Positions 6,693 to 15,886 are shown, counted from the first letter of the stretch. The stretch is 64,000 bases of DNA from Pseudahrensia aquimaris (GCF_042676045.1 NZ_JBHTJV010000009.1:1-64000); one strand, 5' to 3'. Numbers and translations: made by a program. The notes: generated by a model from the sequence alone, not told the origin.

Positions 6693-8042
6693 TCACTGTT
6701 CACGAAACGCGCGGATCATCGAGTCTCGAATTGGACGGGATAGATAGTCAAAAAAGGTTCGTTGTGCTGTCTGGATCATGATTTCGGCAGGCATGCCTGG
6801 TGTCGGTTTGAAACCGGGAACCCGGGAGAGTTCCTTGGCCGACAAGCTGACACGAGCAACGTAGACTTCGGCTTCCGATGCCTTGATGCCATCGGGCAAT
6901 GCGTCGGCTGACACATAATCTACCCACCCCTCTAAAACGGGCGTCGTGCGCTGGTTCAGAGCGGTGAGCCGAACGGTGGCCATCTGACCATTGCGCACAC
7001 TGTCAATGTCCGATCTTGGAACCTGCACTTCAATGATAAGCGGCACGTCTGTTGGAATAATCTCGGCGATTGCCTTGCCGGATTCAATCACCCCTCCCGG
7101 CGTGTGATAATGAAGCCGAACGACGGTGCCAGACACCGGCGCGTTGATTGTCGCCCGTTCTAGCATATTGGCGGCGGAACGCCATTGTTCACGCACCGCA
7201 TCCAGCTCGCCCTGGATTGTTTGCATTTCGTCGATTGCCGCTTGCCGATAGGTGGATTTCGTTTGGGCAATCTGTTCGATGAAGCGATCCGATTGCGCGT
7301 TGGTTTCGTCAACCTCGGCTTGAAGCCGTGCGATTTGTCCCGCGGCGTCGGCAATCGCGCGTTCGATTTTGTGAATTTCCGGTTTCCGGATCAGACCTTT
7401 GTCAAAAAGTGTTTTTTTACCTTTGTATTCTTCCAACAGCAATTCCCGTTGCCGGTTCATGGATGTGTGTTGTTGTTGGTATCCGTGGGCGCGAAAACGC
7501 AGCGCTTCAATGTTGGAGCCGAGCATGGTCACATCGGATTTGATCTTGCGGCGGGTGGATTCAAAAGACAGTTTTTGGCTTCGCAGAATGGAGGCCACTT
7601 CGGGGTCGGCCATGCGCTCCAAAATGTAAGGCGGCCATTCAATACGGTCTTTACCCTGCTCCTCAGCCATCAACTTTGCATTGGTTGCTTCCAGCCGCGC
7701 GCGCCGCAAAGATAGTTCACGCTCTCTGGCTGCTGCTGCGGTTTCGTCAAGCTGGATAATTGGTTGACCGACCAGAACATGATCCCCCTCGCTGATGAGA
7801 ATTTCCTTGATGATGCCGCCTTCCAAATGCTGGACGATCTTGTTTTGCCCGGTCGCAACGAAGCTCCCCTGAGCGATCACGGCTGCGGCAAGCGGCGCGG
7901 TGAACGCCCACGCGCTGAAACCACCGACACAGGAGCACAGAAGGGCGAAACCCAACAACGAGTGCTTGACGATGGAGCGGGGCACTTCCGCAAACCATTC
8001 CTCGTGTGCCAATTCTTGTTTTCCAGCCATAGCCGTCTCCAT
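6693..8042 (-). CDS. HlyD-family periplasmic adaptor of a type I secretion system
   Basis: A 449-residue membrane fusion protein. There is a short cytoplasmic N-terminus, one membrane helix at about residues 28-50, and a biotinyl-lipoyl-like half (V-Q-H-L-E-G-G-I-I-K-E-I, G-D-H-V-L-V-G-Q-P-I). A long coiled-coil hairpin at about 95-285 is followed by the second lipoyl half (A-P-V-S-G-T-V-V-R-L) and a beta-barrel end. This is the PrtE/PrsE/HlyD layout: it links the inner-membrane ABC exporter to an outer-membrane TolC-type channel. No TolC gene lies in the window. It begins 16 bases after the ABC gene and is the last gene of the operon. Confidence 0.93.
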   Translation of the reverse strand: METAMAGKQELAHEEWFAEVPRSIVKHSLLGFALLCSCVGGFSAWAFTAPLAAAVIAQGSFVATGQNKIVQHLEGGIIKEILISEGDHVLVGQPIIQLDETAAAARERELSLRRARLEATNAKLMAEEQGKDRIEWPPYILERMADPEVASILRSQKLSFESTRRKIKSDVTMLGSNIEALRFRAHGYQQQHTSMNRQRELLLEEYKGKKTLFDKGLIRKPEIHKIERAIADAAGQIARLQAEVDETNAQSDRFIEQIAQTKSTYRQAAIDEMQTIQGELDAVREQWRSAANMLERATINAPVSGTVVRLHYHTPGGVIESGKAIAEIIPTDVPLIIEVQVPRSDIDSVRNGQMATVRLTALNQRTTPVLEGWVDYVSADALPDGIKASEAEVYVARVSLSAKELSRVPGFKPTPGMPAEIMIQTAQRTFFDYLSRPIRDSMIRAFREQ

Positions 8043-8058
8043 CAGGTTTCAAAAAGCT

Positions 8059-10011
8059 TCAAACGGTCTGCATTCCTGCCTGCTGGCGCTCCGCAAGCGC
8101 CTGAAGCACCTCATTGCGTTCTCCGAACATCGTGACGACCCCTTCATGCAGGACCATGATCTTGCCCACATGGGCTAGAAGCGAGGGCTTCTGCGTGATT
8201 GTGACGGTCGTAATGCGGTGCTTGCGCGCATGATCGAGCGCCCGAGCGAGTGCATTGTCGCCTGATGTGTCGAGGTTGGAATTGGGCTCATCGAGAACCA
8301 GCAAACGGGGATTACCGAAGAACGCTCGTGCTAGTGCGATGCGCTGTTTTTGCCCGCCTGAGAGAGGACTGCCATCAGCCGTCACCACGGTTTCATATCC
8401 TTCAGCAAAGCCCGCGATCATGTCGTGAACGTCTGCTAGAACCGCCGCTTTGAAAATCTGTTCATCAGTGGCGTCGCTGCGCATACGCGCGATGTTGTCT
8501 TTAATTGAACCAGGAAAGAGTTGCACATCCTGAGGCACATAACCGATGTTCTCTCCAAATTGACGCTGGTCCCAGTTGCGTAGGTCCATGAGGTCAAGCC
8601 GGACATTGCCAGAGGTCGGGAGAATCGACCCGACAAGCATTTTGCCCAAGGTTGTTTTACCGGCGCCGGAATTGCCGATAATGCCGATGGACTCCCCCGG
8701 ATCGAGCCGGAAGGAAAGACCGTTCAGCACCACCCGCTTGGTGCCTGCGGGCACATAAAGCAGCCGTTCGACATCAAGCCGTCCCTTTGGATCGGGCAGC
8801 TTCAACCGATCAAAGTTCAAAGGCGACGCCTTGAGCAGCGACGCGATCCGGCCATAAGCCGAGCGTGACAGAAGAAACTGGTTCCAGCCTTCAATCGCCC
8901 CTTCGATGGGAGCGAGCGCCCGACCTGCAATGATGGAGGCGGCAATCACCATGCCGCCCGTCAATTCCCCATTAATGGCAAGAAACGCGCCCCAACCGAG
9001 CATTCCCACCTGCGTCAGCAAACGGATGCCTTTTGACAGGGCGGCAAACCAGATGTTGCGGTCTTGAGCGATAACTTGAGAGGTCAGCGAACTTGCCGTG
9101 TCACGTCCCCAAATGCGCACGGCTTCGGGGATCATCGCCAGCGCATTGATGATCTGCGAATTGCGCGACATCGAATCCAAGTGAACGTTGGCCTTAGACT
9201 GATGCTTGTTGGCGTCGGCAAACGGTTTGGACGTTGCCTTCTGGTTGATCAACGCAACGATCAAGAGGGCAAGGGCGGTGGCACAGACGATGAAACCCAG
9301 ATGGGGGTGGATCAGAAAGATCGCCAGCATGAAAATGGGCGCAAACGGTCCATCGAGAAACGACATCAGCGTTCCCGATACCAAAAATGATCGCAATTGC
9401 TGCAAATCGCCCAGCGTCTGATACTCGCGGCCGGAACCGTGCAGCGATGCCCGCGCAGCGGCGCTCAGGATGGGTGATCCAAGCTGTGCGGCCACTTCAA
9501 CAGCGGTGCGCATGAGAATGAACCGCCGGATGGCATCAAAAAGCGCCTGCAGGATCACCGCCGCTGCAATGATGATCGTCAGCATGATGAGCGTATCGAC
9601 GGAGCGGCTCGTCAACACCCGGTCGGAAATCTGGAACAGATAGATCGGTATCGCCAAAACCAGCAGGTTGGTCGCGAAGGTGAACACCATCACAATCATG
9701 ATGTTGCGTCGAACCGCGCGTTTGGCGGCGGTCAGGGCTTTTGTGAAGTCGATTGGCCCCAAACGCTCGTGAAAGCCTGAAACACCTGCAATCTTCTTGG
9801 AGGCGGGATCGGGGCCAACCGGTTCGCGATCACCGTCAATCGTCTTCAAGTATGGCTTATCGCCATCATCCTCTTTTTCTTCGGCATTCTTGAGGTTTTC
9901 AACCGCGTTATCCACTTTGGCAAAAGACTCGCTGATGCCATCCTCCGCCTCTTTGAGCTTTTCGTTTGTCGGCTGCGTGTCCTTGGGGGACTTCTGCTTT
10001 TTTCTTTTCAT
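8059..10011 (-). CDS. Type I secretion system permease/ATPase (PrtD/PrsD type)
   Basis: A 650-residue ABC exporter. Residues 1-85 are a charged Lys/Glu/Asp-rich extension not found in short PrtD proteins. Five or six membrane helices follow (from about 103 to 400), then the ATPase: Walker A G-N-S-G-A-G-K-T-T near 442, signature L-S-G-G-Q-K-Q-R near 549, Walker B R-L-L-V-L-D-E-P near 566. It has no C39 peptidase domain, so it would export proteins with uncleaved C-terminal signals. It lies 5 bases after the 660-residue gene and 16 before the adaptor, clearly one operon. The Q-x-N and Gly-rich proteins, and the distant RTX peroxidase, are candidate cargo. Confidence 0.93.
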   Translation of the reverse strand: MKRKKQKSPKDTQPTNEKLKEAEDGISESFAKVDNAVENLKNAEEKEDDGDKPYLKTIDGDREPVGPDPASKKIAGVSGFHERLGPIDFTKALTAAKRAVRRNIMIVMVFTFATNLLVLAIPIYLFQISDRVLTSRSVDTLIMLTIIIAAAVILQALFDAIRRFILMRTAVEVAAQLGSPILSAAARASLHGSGREYQTLGDLQQLRSFLVSGTLMSFLDGPFAPIFMLAIFLIHPHLGFIVCATALALLIVALINQKATSKPFADANKHQSKANVHLDSMSRNSQIINALAMIPEAVRIWGRDTASSLTSQVIAQDRNIWFAALSKGIRLLTQVGMLGWGAFLAINGELTGGMVIAASIIAGRALAPIEGAIEGWNQFLLSRSAYGRIASLLKASPLNFDRLKLPDPKGRLDVERLLYVPAGTKRVVLNGLSFRLDPGESIGIIGNSGAGKTTLGKMLVGSILPTSGNVRLDLMDLRNWDQRQFGENIGYVPQDVQLFPGSIKDNIARMRSDATDEQIFKAAVLADVHDMIAGFAEGYETVVTADGSPLSGGQKQRIALARAFFGNPRLLVLDEPNSNLDTSGDNALARALDHARKHRITTVTITQKPSLLAHVGKIMVLHEGVVTMFGERNEVLQALAERQQAGMQTV

Positions 10012-10016
10012 ACCCG

Positions 10017-11999
10017 TTACCCTGTGACGGACTGCATGACGTCGACGGTGTTTGTCTCGGCTGATGCGGTCGCGCAGATGAAGTTTTCGTCTTCTTCAGA
10101 CGTCATGCCGATCATGTCGTCAGCCAAAAACAAGACAGCCTCCGAAGCAAGCTGACTTGAGCCGATGGGTGCGAGAGGGGCTTCGGTTTCTACAAAATTG
10201 GCCTGATGCAACAGAGCATCCGAATAGATCTCACCACCCACATAGGCGGTGGTGTCTGTCCCGTAGTCGATGATGGTAGCGAGGTTCGCGAGAAGATTGC
10301 CTCCAGCCTCAAAACCGCTGTCTCCATCCGTGAGCCCACCAGCGAATTGAATCTGGTCGGCATCGCTCAGCACATTGGTTTGTCGGATGTAATTGAGATC
10401 GATTAAGTCGCCCTCGATATAGAGAACGCTCAGGAAATCGTTTCCGGCAAAGTGGTCGTCTCTGAAAATGCTCTTTGTGAGATCGCTTCCACCATCCTGC
10501 AGATTGCTGGCGGCTTCCAGATAGGCAGAAGGCAGCGCCTCGAAACTGGTCTGACCGATTGTGTGAATTTGCGCTCCGTTCCAGAGCACATTCCCGGAAG
10601 ACAGGATCGAGGATCCGTCATCCCCCGCCAAACGATCATCGTCCAGCAGGATGTTTCGCTGGTCGATGATGTTGGCAGCGAAGACGCTGCCCGAAACGAT
10701 GATCAAATCGTATTGCAATCCCAACTCGAACAACGACACGAGGTTGGTGGAAAGGTTGTCACCCATCTGCAGCATCAGCTCAGACCCTTGGTGCTCCCAT
10801 GAGATGATGTCTTCGTCGTAGACAGTGTTGAACTGTTCCAGCCAGTTGAAGCTGACCAGATTGGTCTCCAGTCGAGCGATGCCCCAGTTCTCGGGGAAGT
10901 CTGGCGTGCCTGACGTTTCGCCGGTCATGGCTGGGATCGGTGCTGACGCCACCGTGATACCGGCAGTGTTCATTGCAAGATCTTCAACCGCGTGGGTGAA
11001 GGCTCCGTAGTCGTTGTTTTGCCAGACATTGGTCTGCATGACGATTTGGAGCGACGTGTAGTTTCCCATAACGGCCATGACGGGAGCGTCAGTCCACGCA
11101 TCCTGTAACACGGCCTGATTGGACATCTCGTTCTTGCCGGCTGAGGCCGTGTAACCGCCCTCTTGCGAAGCCCCTGCGGAACTTCCGTTGAGCTGTGGTT
11201 GAGTGGCCGGGTCGGTGGCAGGGGGATTTGTTTCCGCAGCGTCCTCCGGCTGGTGATGCTCGATTGCCAGATTGAAACTGGTCAATGCATCGCCAGCCTG
11301 CCCGTTGGAATGAAAACCTTTTGCCGCCCCGCCCAAGTGAAGCGCCCCTTCACTGGTCTCCGGCGGCTCCGCCTCGCCTTCAGCGTGAAGCGCCTTCAAC
11401 GCCTCTGCGGCATGCTCGATTTTCTGCATGATGGCATCTTCGTTCGCCAGATTGTCGTCCACAGACAAGGGAACCAGTGTGTTGGCTTGGCTGGTGAGGA
11501 AATCCAGCTGGTGTTCGAAGCTGTCGTAGGAGATGGGGTCAAAATCCACAGGCGCGTTGGAGAGAACGTCCCGGTCAAGCAGAGCGGTGTTCTGGCCAAT
11601 CACGATGGCAACCGATCCGGCTGGGTCCAAATCGTAGGGTCCACCTACCGCAGAAGGCCGGCCAACGAAGACGTCGCCAAACGGATAGGGCGCCGGCGTG
11701 AGCGCCGCAGCGTCAGACAGCGGTGCAGGCGACGGGGAAAAAATGGGAGACAGCTTGAATTGATCTTCGGAAAAGTAAGGGTATTCTGGCCATTCATACT
11801 CGTAATCGACGTTGGGCTTCATGCCGCGAAGATCGTAATCCGCCAGAACCGTTACTGTGACTTGCGTGATGGGAGCCGCGTCGGGCAGAGGAGGCTTCCA
11901 GAGGGGAAATTCGTCGTATTCCTCGCGCATTCTGGCGCGTTCGAGTTGGATTGAAAAAACCCCGATGAAATGCGCGATGGTCTCTGTGATATGATCCAT
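10017..11999 (-). CDS. Q-x-N repeat protein linked to type I secretion, candidate secreted substrate
   Basis: A 660-residue acidic protein without signal peptide, membrane helix or RTX nonapeptides. From about residue 134 it repeats an element of hydrophobic residues, then Q-x-N-hydrophobic, then an acidic D-x-D cluster: Q-T-N-V-W near 322, Q-F-N-T-V near 389, Q-R-N-I-L near 447, Q-T-N-V-L near 540, Q-A-N-F-V near 599. Most are preceded by a G-(D/N/S)-x-(L/V) strand about 10-15 residues before. Spacing is about 57-67 residues, with an irregular copy near 483. This looks like a beta-solenoid-type repeat. I recognise no named family. Its place directly before the exporter suggests a secreted or surface structural protein, or an export partner. 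Confidence 0.7.
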   Translation of the reverse strand: MDHITETIAHFIGVFSIQLERARMREEYDEFPLWKPPLPDAAPITQVTVTVLADYDLRGMKPNVDYEYEWPEYPYFSEDQFKLSPIFSPSPAPLSDAAALTPAPYPFGDVFVGRPSAVGGPYDLDPAGSVAIVIGQNTALLDRDVLSNAPVDFDPISYDSFEHQLDFLTSQANTLVPLSVDDNLANEDAIMQKIEHAAEALKALHAEGEAEPPETSEGALHLGGAAKGFHSNGQAGDALTSFNLAIEHHQPEDAAETNPPATDPATQPQLNGSSAGASQEGGYTASAGKNEMSNQAVLQDAWTDAPVMAVMGNYTSLQIVMQTNVWQNNDYGAFTHAVEDLAMNTAGITVASAPIPAMTGETSGTPDFPENWGIARLETNLVSFNWLEQFNTVYDEDIISWEHQGSELMLQMGDNLSTNLVSLFELGLQYDLIIVSGSVFAANIIDQRNILLDDDRLAGDDGSSILSSGNVLWNGAQIHTIGQTSFEALPSAYLEAASNLQDGGSDLTKSIFRDDHFAGNDFLSVLYIEGDLIDLNYIRQTNVLSDADQIQFAGGLTDGDSGFEAGGNLLANLATIIDYGTDTTAYVGGEIYSDALLHQANFVETEAPLAPIGSSQLASEAVLFLADDMIGMTSEEDENFICATASAETNTVDVMQSVTG

Positions 12000-12113
12000 T
12001 GATGCGAGCCTCCGTAGAATGGCTGGTCTGGAACCAACCTTTGACTAACTGCCCCTGCACGTTTCGCTTTCAAATCCGTTGTTTTGTCGAACCTTCATTT
12101 TTGTAAAATGGGA

Positions 12114-12147
12114 GCAGCAGGCCGGATTTTGACATCCGGCCTGCTGC
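12114..12147 (-). terminator. Strong intercistronic stem-loop between the Gly-rich gene and the rest of the operon
   Basis: A perfect 14-bp GC-rich stem (12114-12127 with 12134-12147, 6-base loop) lies 13 bases after the stop of the Gly-rich gene and 115 bases before the next gene's start. On the minus strand it is followed by a U-containing but imperfect tract (CCCATTTTAC). It probably works as a leaky terminator, or protects the 3' end of the first message, so that the first gene is expressed more than the transporter genes. Confidence 0.6.
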
Positions 12148-12159
12148 CTTGGTGTTGTT

Positions 12160-13896
12160 CTACGCGGCGTCGTCCTCGCCGGTGATCGTTGAGATGTAGT
12201 TGCCACCAACCACATTCATATCGACCGTGTTGCCGAGAATGTTGGCACCCATCACAACGTCCATGTTGAAGGCGTCCGTATCGATGACGGCACTTGCCTG
12301 AGCTTCCGAAATGGCAGTGGTGAAACCATCATCGCCATTGTTGGAACCCCACATGCCGCCGTCACCGGCTGCACCGACACCGCCGGTAGAAGCTGTGCCA
12401 CCGGCACCGCCTGCTCCACCGTCACCGCCGATTGCCTTGGCATAGGCTTTTCCGCCGGATGCTTGGCCGCCCATGGCGTTGCCGGAATCGGCTTTTCCGC
12501 CTGTGCCGCCTTCACCATAACCTGCGCCGAGGCCGAGGCCGTGACCGAAGCCGATGCCGCCGCCGTCGCCGCCAGTGGATGCTCCACCAGTTCCGCCTGT
12601 TGCCGCGCCGCCGGTTCCACCGGGACCGCCTGCACCGCCGGCACCACCGGAACCACCGGCTCCACCAGCACCACCTGCGCCACCGTTACCGGATGCGCCA
12701 CCGGGGCCACCAGTGCCGGGCAGGGAGTCGCCGCCGCCGAAGATGTCGCCGATTGCATCACCGATCGCATCAATGATGCCTCCGCCATCTTCGCCAGGAA
12801 TGGCATCACCGCCAGCGCCACCAGCGCCAGATGCGCCGCCAGTTCCGCCTTGGCCGCCTGATCCGCCGGACGCGCCTTGGCCGCCCTGGCCGCCTTGGCC
12901 ACCATGGCCGCCGCTTGCCGTGCCGCCTGCGCCTGTTGTGCCGCCTGCTGCGCCTTCGCCAGCACCGAGGCCGATACCGCCGACGCCCAGACCAGTTCCG
13001 GTTCCGCCAGCACCGTCGCCAGCATGGTTCAGGCCGCTGTTAGCGTGTCCGCCGTAAGCACCTTTGGCCATCGCAAGAGAGTACGCGTCGCCGCCATCAT
13101 CACCGTCGCCACCGCTAGCTTTGGCGTAATCGCGCGAAGAACCACCATTGCCGCCGGCATCGATGCCGTCGTCAGAGGTTGCCGTTCCGCCGTTGGCGTT
13201 ACCATTTTGCTGCCAGTTGTTGTTGTTCTGAACGCTGGGATTTTTCAGCGTGTCATTGTCAACAAGGTTGGCTTGCTGGCTAAGCGCCATGCCGGTGTCA
13301 TTGCCCGCACCATTGAGCGAATTGTTCAAAATGTCCTTGAACGAAACGTCATTGCCGGGATCGAAATCAACCTTACCGTCGCGGTTGATAATCGAGTCAG
13401 TGATCGAGGCATGGTCCAGATCGACGAAGTCGTTGTCATCGGGGTTGTCGAGCCCTTTGATTCCGACCTTCACATCCACGTCCACATCCGTCTTCGAATT
13501 GTTCTTCACGTCAGTTTTCGAAGTGTTTGTGGAGTGGTTTGTGGCCTTGCTGGTAGCGGTACCGGTACCCATTCCGTTGGCCTTGGCGTGGCTGGCGGCG
13601 TCTGCCACACCCACGCCTGCGCCCAGGCCGGCACCAAGCCCGGCACCCACACCTGCACCAGTTGCATCACTGGAATTGGTGTTGTGGTTGCCGTTGTAGT
13701 TGCCGTTTCCGTTGCCGTTCAGGTTGAGGTTGCCGTTCCCGTTGAGGTTCAGGTTGTCACTCGATTGGCTTTGGTCCTGGCCTTGGTGTTGACCCTGGCC
13801 TTGATGTTGGCCCTGGCCTTGATGTTGGTCTTGCCCTTGGTGTTGTTTACCTCCCCAAAGGCCCCATAGGTTTTTCTTACCAGACATTGATTTCAT
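12160..13896 (-). CDS. Gly-rich multi-block low-complexity protein, candidate secreted matrix protein
   Basis: A 578-residue protein built of compositional blocks. Residues 10-42 are H-Q-G-Q repeats, about 45-75 an Asn/Gly/Leu block (N-L-N-L-N-G-N-G), and about 80-100 an alternating G-A/G-V/G-L block. A Lys/Asp/Thr stretch and a mixed segment containing S-Q-Q-A-N-L-V-D-N-D follow. About 240-520 are collagen-like G-G-x-G-G-x repeats. The C-terminus (about 540-578) is ordered and resembles the Q-x-N protein (V-V-M-G-A-N-I-L-G-N-T-V-D). There is no signal peptide. It is first in the secretion operon, and the stem-loop after it suggests high expression. It is probably a secreted fibre, matrix or ice/surface-interacting protein; the exact role is unknown. 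Confidence 0.7.
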   Translation of the reverse strand: MKSMSGKKNLWGLWGGKQHQGQDQHQGQGQHQGQGQHQGQDQSQSSDNLNLNGNGNLNLNGNGNGNYNGNHNTNSSDATGAGVGAGLGAGLGAGVGVADAASHAKANGMGTGTATSKATNHSTNTSKTDVKNNSKTDVDVDVKVGIKGLDNPDDNDFVDLDHASITDSIINRDGKVDFDPGNDVSFKDILNNSLNGAGNDTGMALSQQANLVDNDTLKNPSVQNNNNWQQNGNANGGTATSDDGIDAGGNGGSSRDYAKASGGDGDDGGDAYSLAMAKGAYGGHANSGLNHAGDGAGGTGTGLGVGGIGLGAGEGAAGGTTGAGGTASGGHGGQGGQGGQGASGGSGGQGGTGGASGAGGAGGDAIPGEDGGGIIDAIGDAIGDIFGGGDSLPGTGGPGGASGNGGAGGAGGAGGSGGAGGAGGPGGTGGAATGGTGGASTGGDGGGIGFGHGLGLGAGYGEGGTGGKADSGNAMGGQASGGKAYAKAIGGDGGAGGAGGTASTGGVGAAGDGGMWGSNNGDDGFTTAISEAQASAVIDTDAFNMDVVMGANILGNTVDMNVVGGNYISTITGEDDAA

Positions 13897-14522
13897 CCTT
13901 TATGAAGGCGGCGTCGCCATCATTCTTCTGCTGAATGGCACTCTGCCGCGGGTTGATTTGAAGCTGCGTTGCAGCTCATTCGAATTCCTGCTCATCACAA
14001 AATGAGCAGATGCAAGTTTCTGTTTTCGTTGGCTTTCCTCCCATCCCTTGAGCGAAATCAGGATGCACGTCACTATGCAGCTACACTTGGTAGTTGCGGT
14101 CATCGTGTTGCCCCTGATTTGGAAATCCGCGTGTGGCGGATGACTAATTTTGCGTTGAAAAACCGCTCGATTGACAGCCAACAATTTCGGTTAAACCCAT
14201 CGGGCTAACCTGCTCTGACATGAGCTAGATCTGCTCTAGATCGGATATAGACGGGTGTTGGTACGCCTTTGATTGAGGCAGGAACCACAATCCAAATGAC
14301 GTGAAGAAGATGCCTCATGTCGGGGCGTTATATGAAACGTCGTGCTGGATTTTGGCGCGTGTATTGGCAGTGTGAGAAATGCCACCGATACGAAAAAACT
14401 AAATCTTCTGATATATTTACCCTGGGTCGTGAGGCCGACTAAGCTAGGTCCAACAATCAACCGAATGACTAGAAGGGGTTTTCGCAAAGCACTGGTTGCG
14501 ATGCGGTGAGGAGGGATATCCG
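13897..14522. promoter_or_regulatory. Divergent control region between the secretion operon and the LuxR-type gene
   Basis: No gene is supported in these 626 bases. The region separates the Gly-rich gene (minus strand) from the LuxR-type regulator (plus strand) and must hold both promoters. A notable element is at 14211-14242: TGCTCT at 14211 and again at 14232 (21 bp apart), and CTAGATC at 14225 and again at 14236 (11 bp apart). These helically phased direct repeats suit a dimeric regulator. A 6-bp hairpin AGCTGC-GTT-GCAGCT lies at 13962-13976. No clear -35/-10 pair stood out. Confidence 0.4.
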
Positions 14523-15230
14523 ATGTCTGACATTGGAAATGGCAGAACTGCAACCTACTCCAGCAGGCTTGTAATCATAGGATTTGGTGGAGCATTTCCA
14601 AGTCTGCCCAAACGGCTGCTCGCGGAGGAGTATCCAAATCTGCAGATTTCTGAATTCAGGACCGTCAGAGAAACACTGGACGATGTGGATGAAGCACCGG
14701 AACTCGTTTTGATCGATGAGAATTGCTGCTGCGAATTGGTCGAAGATTGCCACGATGCCAAAACCAAATTTGGTCGAGCACAAATCGCATTGGCCTATAG
14801 TGGAGCATCGGTTTCAACGGAGTGTTTGCATGTGTTTTTGAAAGAACGGGCCGTTGACAGCTTTCTCCCGATGGACATCTGCATTGATGCATGGCTCGCA
14901 ACCATTGGACTCTTGCTGAAAGGTGGTCGCCACATACCGCCCGACTTGGTAAGCGGTCTTCTGAGCAAGCAGTTTGAGGGAGACTCTCCGGCCACCAAAA
15001 CCGCAGCCACAAAACCAGACTGTCCGGCAGCCATCAGAATCTTAACACCGAGAGAACTGGAGATCCTGGACCTTGTTGCACTTGGTCATCAAAACAAGAT
15101 TATTGCGGCCGATCTGGGTCTTTCGGAGAATACAGTCAAACTCCATCTCCATCACATCATCACCAAGCTGAATGTGTCCAACAGAACGGAGGCTGCCGCA
15201 CATTATCACGTTTATCGTGCGGCCAAGTAG
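14523..15230 (+). CDS. LuxR-type transcription regulator with degenerate receiver-like domain
   Basis: A 235-residue protein. The C-terminal about 65 residues are a LuxR/GerE helix-turn-helix (L-T-P-R-E-L-E-I-L-D-L-V-A-L-G, then N-T-V-K-L-H-L-H-H-I-I-T-K-L). The N-terminal 140 residues fold like a receiver, but the usual acidic pair is absent (V-I-I-G-F-G-G). One Asp remains (V-L-I-D-E), and the switch Lys is replaced (F-L-P-M-D-I). I chose ATG 14523, which has a GAGGAGGG site 7 bases upstream, over a TTG at 14496. No histidine kinase is nearby. Divergent placement suggests it controls the type I secretion operon. Confidence 0.85.
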   Translation: MSDIGNGRTATYSSRLVIIGFGGAFPSLPKRLLAEEYPNLQISEFRTVRETLDDVDEAPELVLIDENCCCELVEDCHDAKTKFGRAQIALAYSGASVSTECLHVFLKERAVDSFLPMDICIDAWLATIGLLLKGGRHIPPDLVSGLLSKQFEGDSPATKTAATKPDCPAAIRILTPRELEILDLVALGHQNKIIAADLGLSENTVKLHLHHIITKLNVSNRTEAAAHYHVYRAAK

Positions 15231-15234
15231 GTCG

Positions 15235-15768
15235 ATGTCCAAGCAACCCAGACATGTGATGCAACACGATCCACGCGCACCCGGTGGACAAGAGTTTGAA
15301 GAACTTCTCTCGCTCCTTGGACGTTTGAACTATGTATGGACCAACACAGAAAGCGTCTTGATACATGTCATCGCGGGATTGGCGCGCACAGATATCGATA
15401 CCGCGACTTTGGTTTTTCTAACGCTGAACACCACAAGGGCGCGGATCAATCTTGTTGAGCGGCTGGTCAAGTTGGAGCGGGAATCGGACAGTTTACGGAA
15501 AGAAATTCTGGCGCTGACCAAGCGCCTTTCACAGGCTCTGGCGCTGCGCAACAAGTTCAATCACTGCATCTATTCATTCAACGCTGACGACGGTAGCGCG
15601 CAGGCAATTTTGATGCGCATTCAAGATCGGGCCACACAAATCCAGTACGGAAAATCACAAGCGGTTAACGCCGGTACGATCGCAAAGACTGAGCAGGTGC
15701 TCGATGATTTACGAGACATAAATGACCATCTTTGGGCGATCATATTGAAGCAGAGTTACCCCATCTGA
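15235..15768 (+). CDS. Hypothetical helical protein downstream of the LuxR-type gene
   Basis: A 177-residue mostly helical protein of no family I can name. Residues 20-130 carry heptad-like hydrophobic spacing (F-E-E-L-L-S-L-L-G-R-L, then V-L-I-H-V-I-A-G-L-A). An R-N-K-F-N-H-C-I-Y motif near residue 105 resembles the R-N-x-x-x-H segment of small HEPN-like and RelA-like helical proteins, but that is only a likeness. The ATG at 15235 follows the LuxR stop by 4 bases, so they form one operon. The frame opens further upstream but would overlap the regulator gene. Confidence 0.6.
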   Translation: MSKQPRHVMQHDPRAPGGQEFEELLSLLGRLNYVWTNTESVLIHVIAGLARTDIDTATLVFLTLNTTRARINLVERLVKLERESDSLRKEILALTKRLSQALALRNKFNHCIYSFNADDGSAQAILMRIQDRATQIQYGKSQAVNAGTIAKTEQVLDDLRDINDHLWAIILKQSYPI

Positions 15769-15886
15769 CAATTGCTTCTTGGAATGTTCGCCTTTGGCGG
15801 TAAGGGAGCAGAATAGGCTGATTACATAAGGGAAAGTTTTTGGGAATTTGGGCGGCAAATTACGATTGCCGACGAATGACCGCTAT

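Noticed and set aside
13700..13860. Short regular DNA repeats looking like a CRISPR or satellite array
   Set aside because: They encode the His/Gln/Gly and Asn/Gly blocks in frame, have no unique spacers, and vary in unit length.
12554..13869. Long plus-strand frames (up to 330 codons) opposite the Gly-rich gene
   Set aside because: They are low-complexity mirrors (Pro- or Ala/Val-rich) of the GGx repeats on the minus strand, with no ribosome-binding site or recognisable domain.
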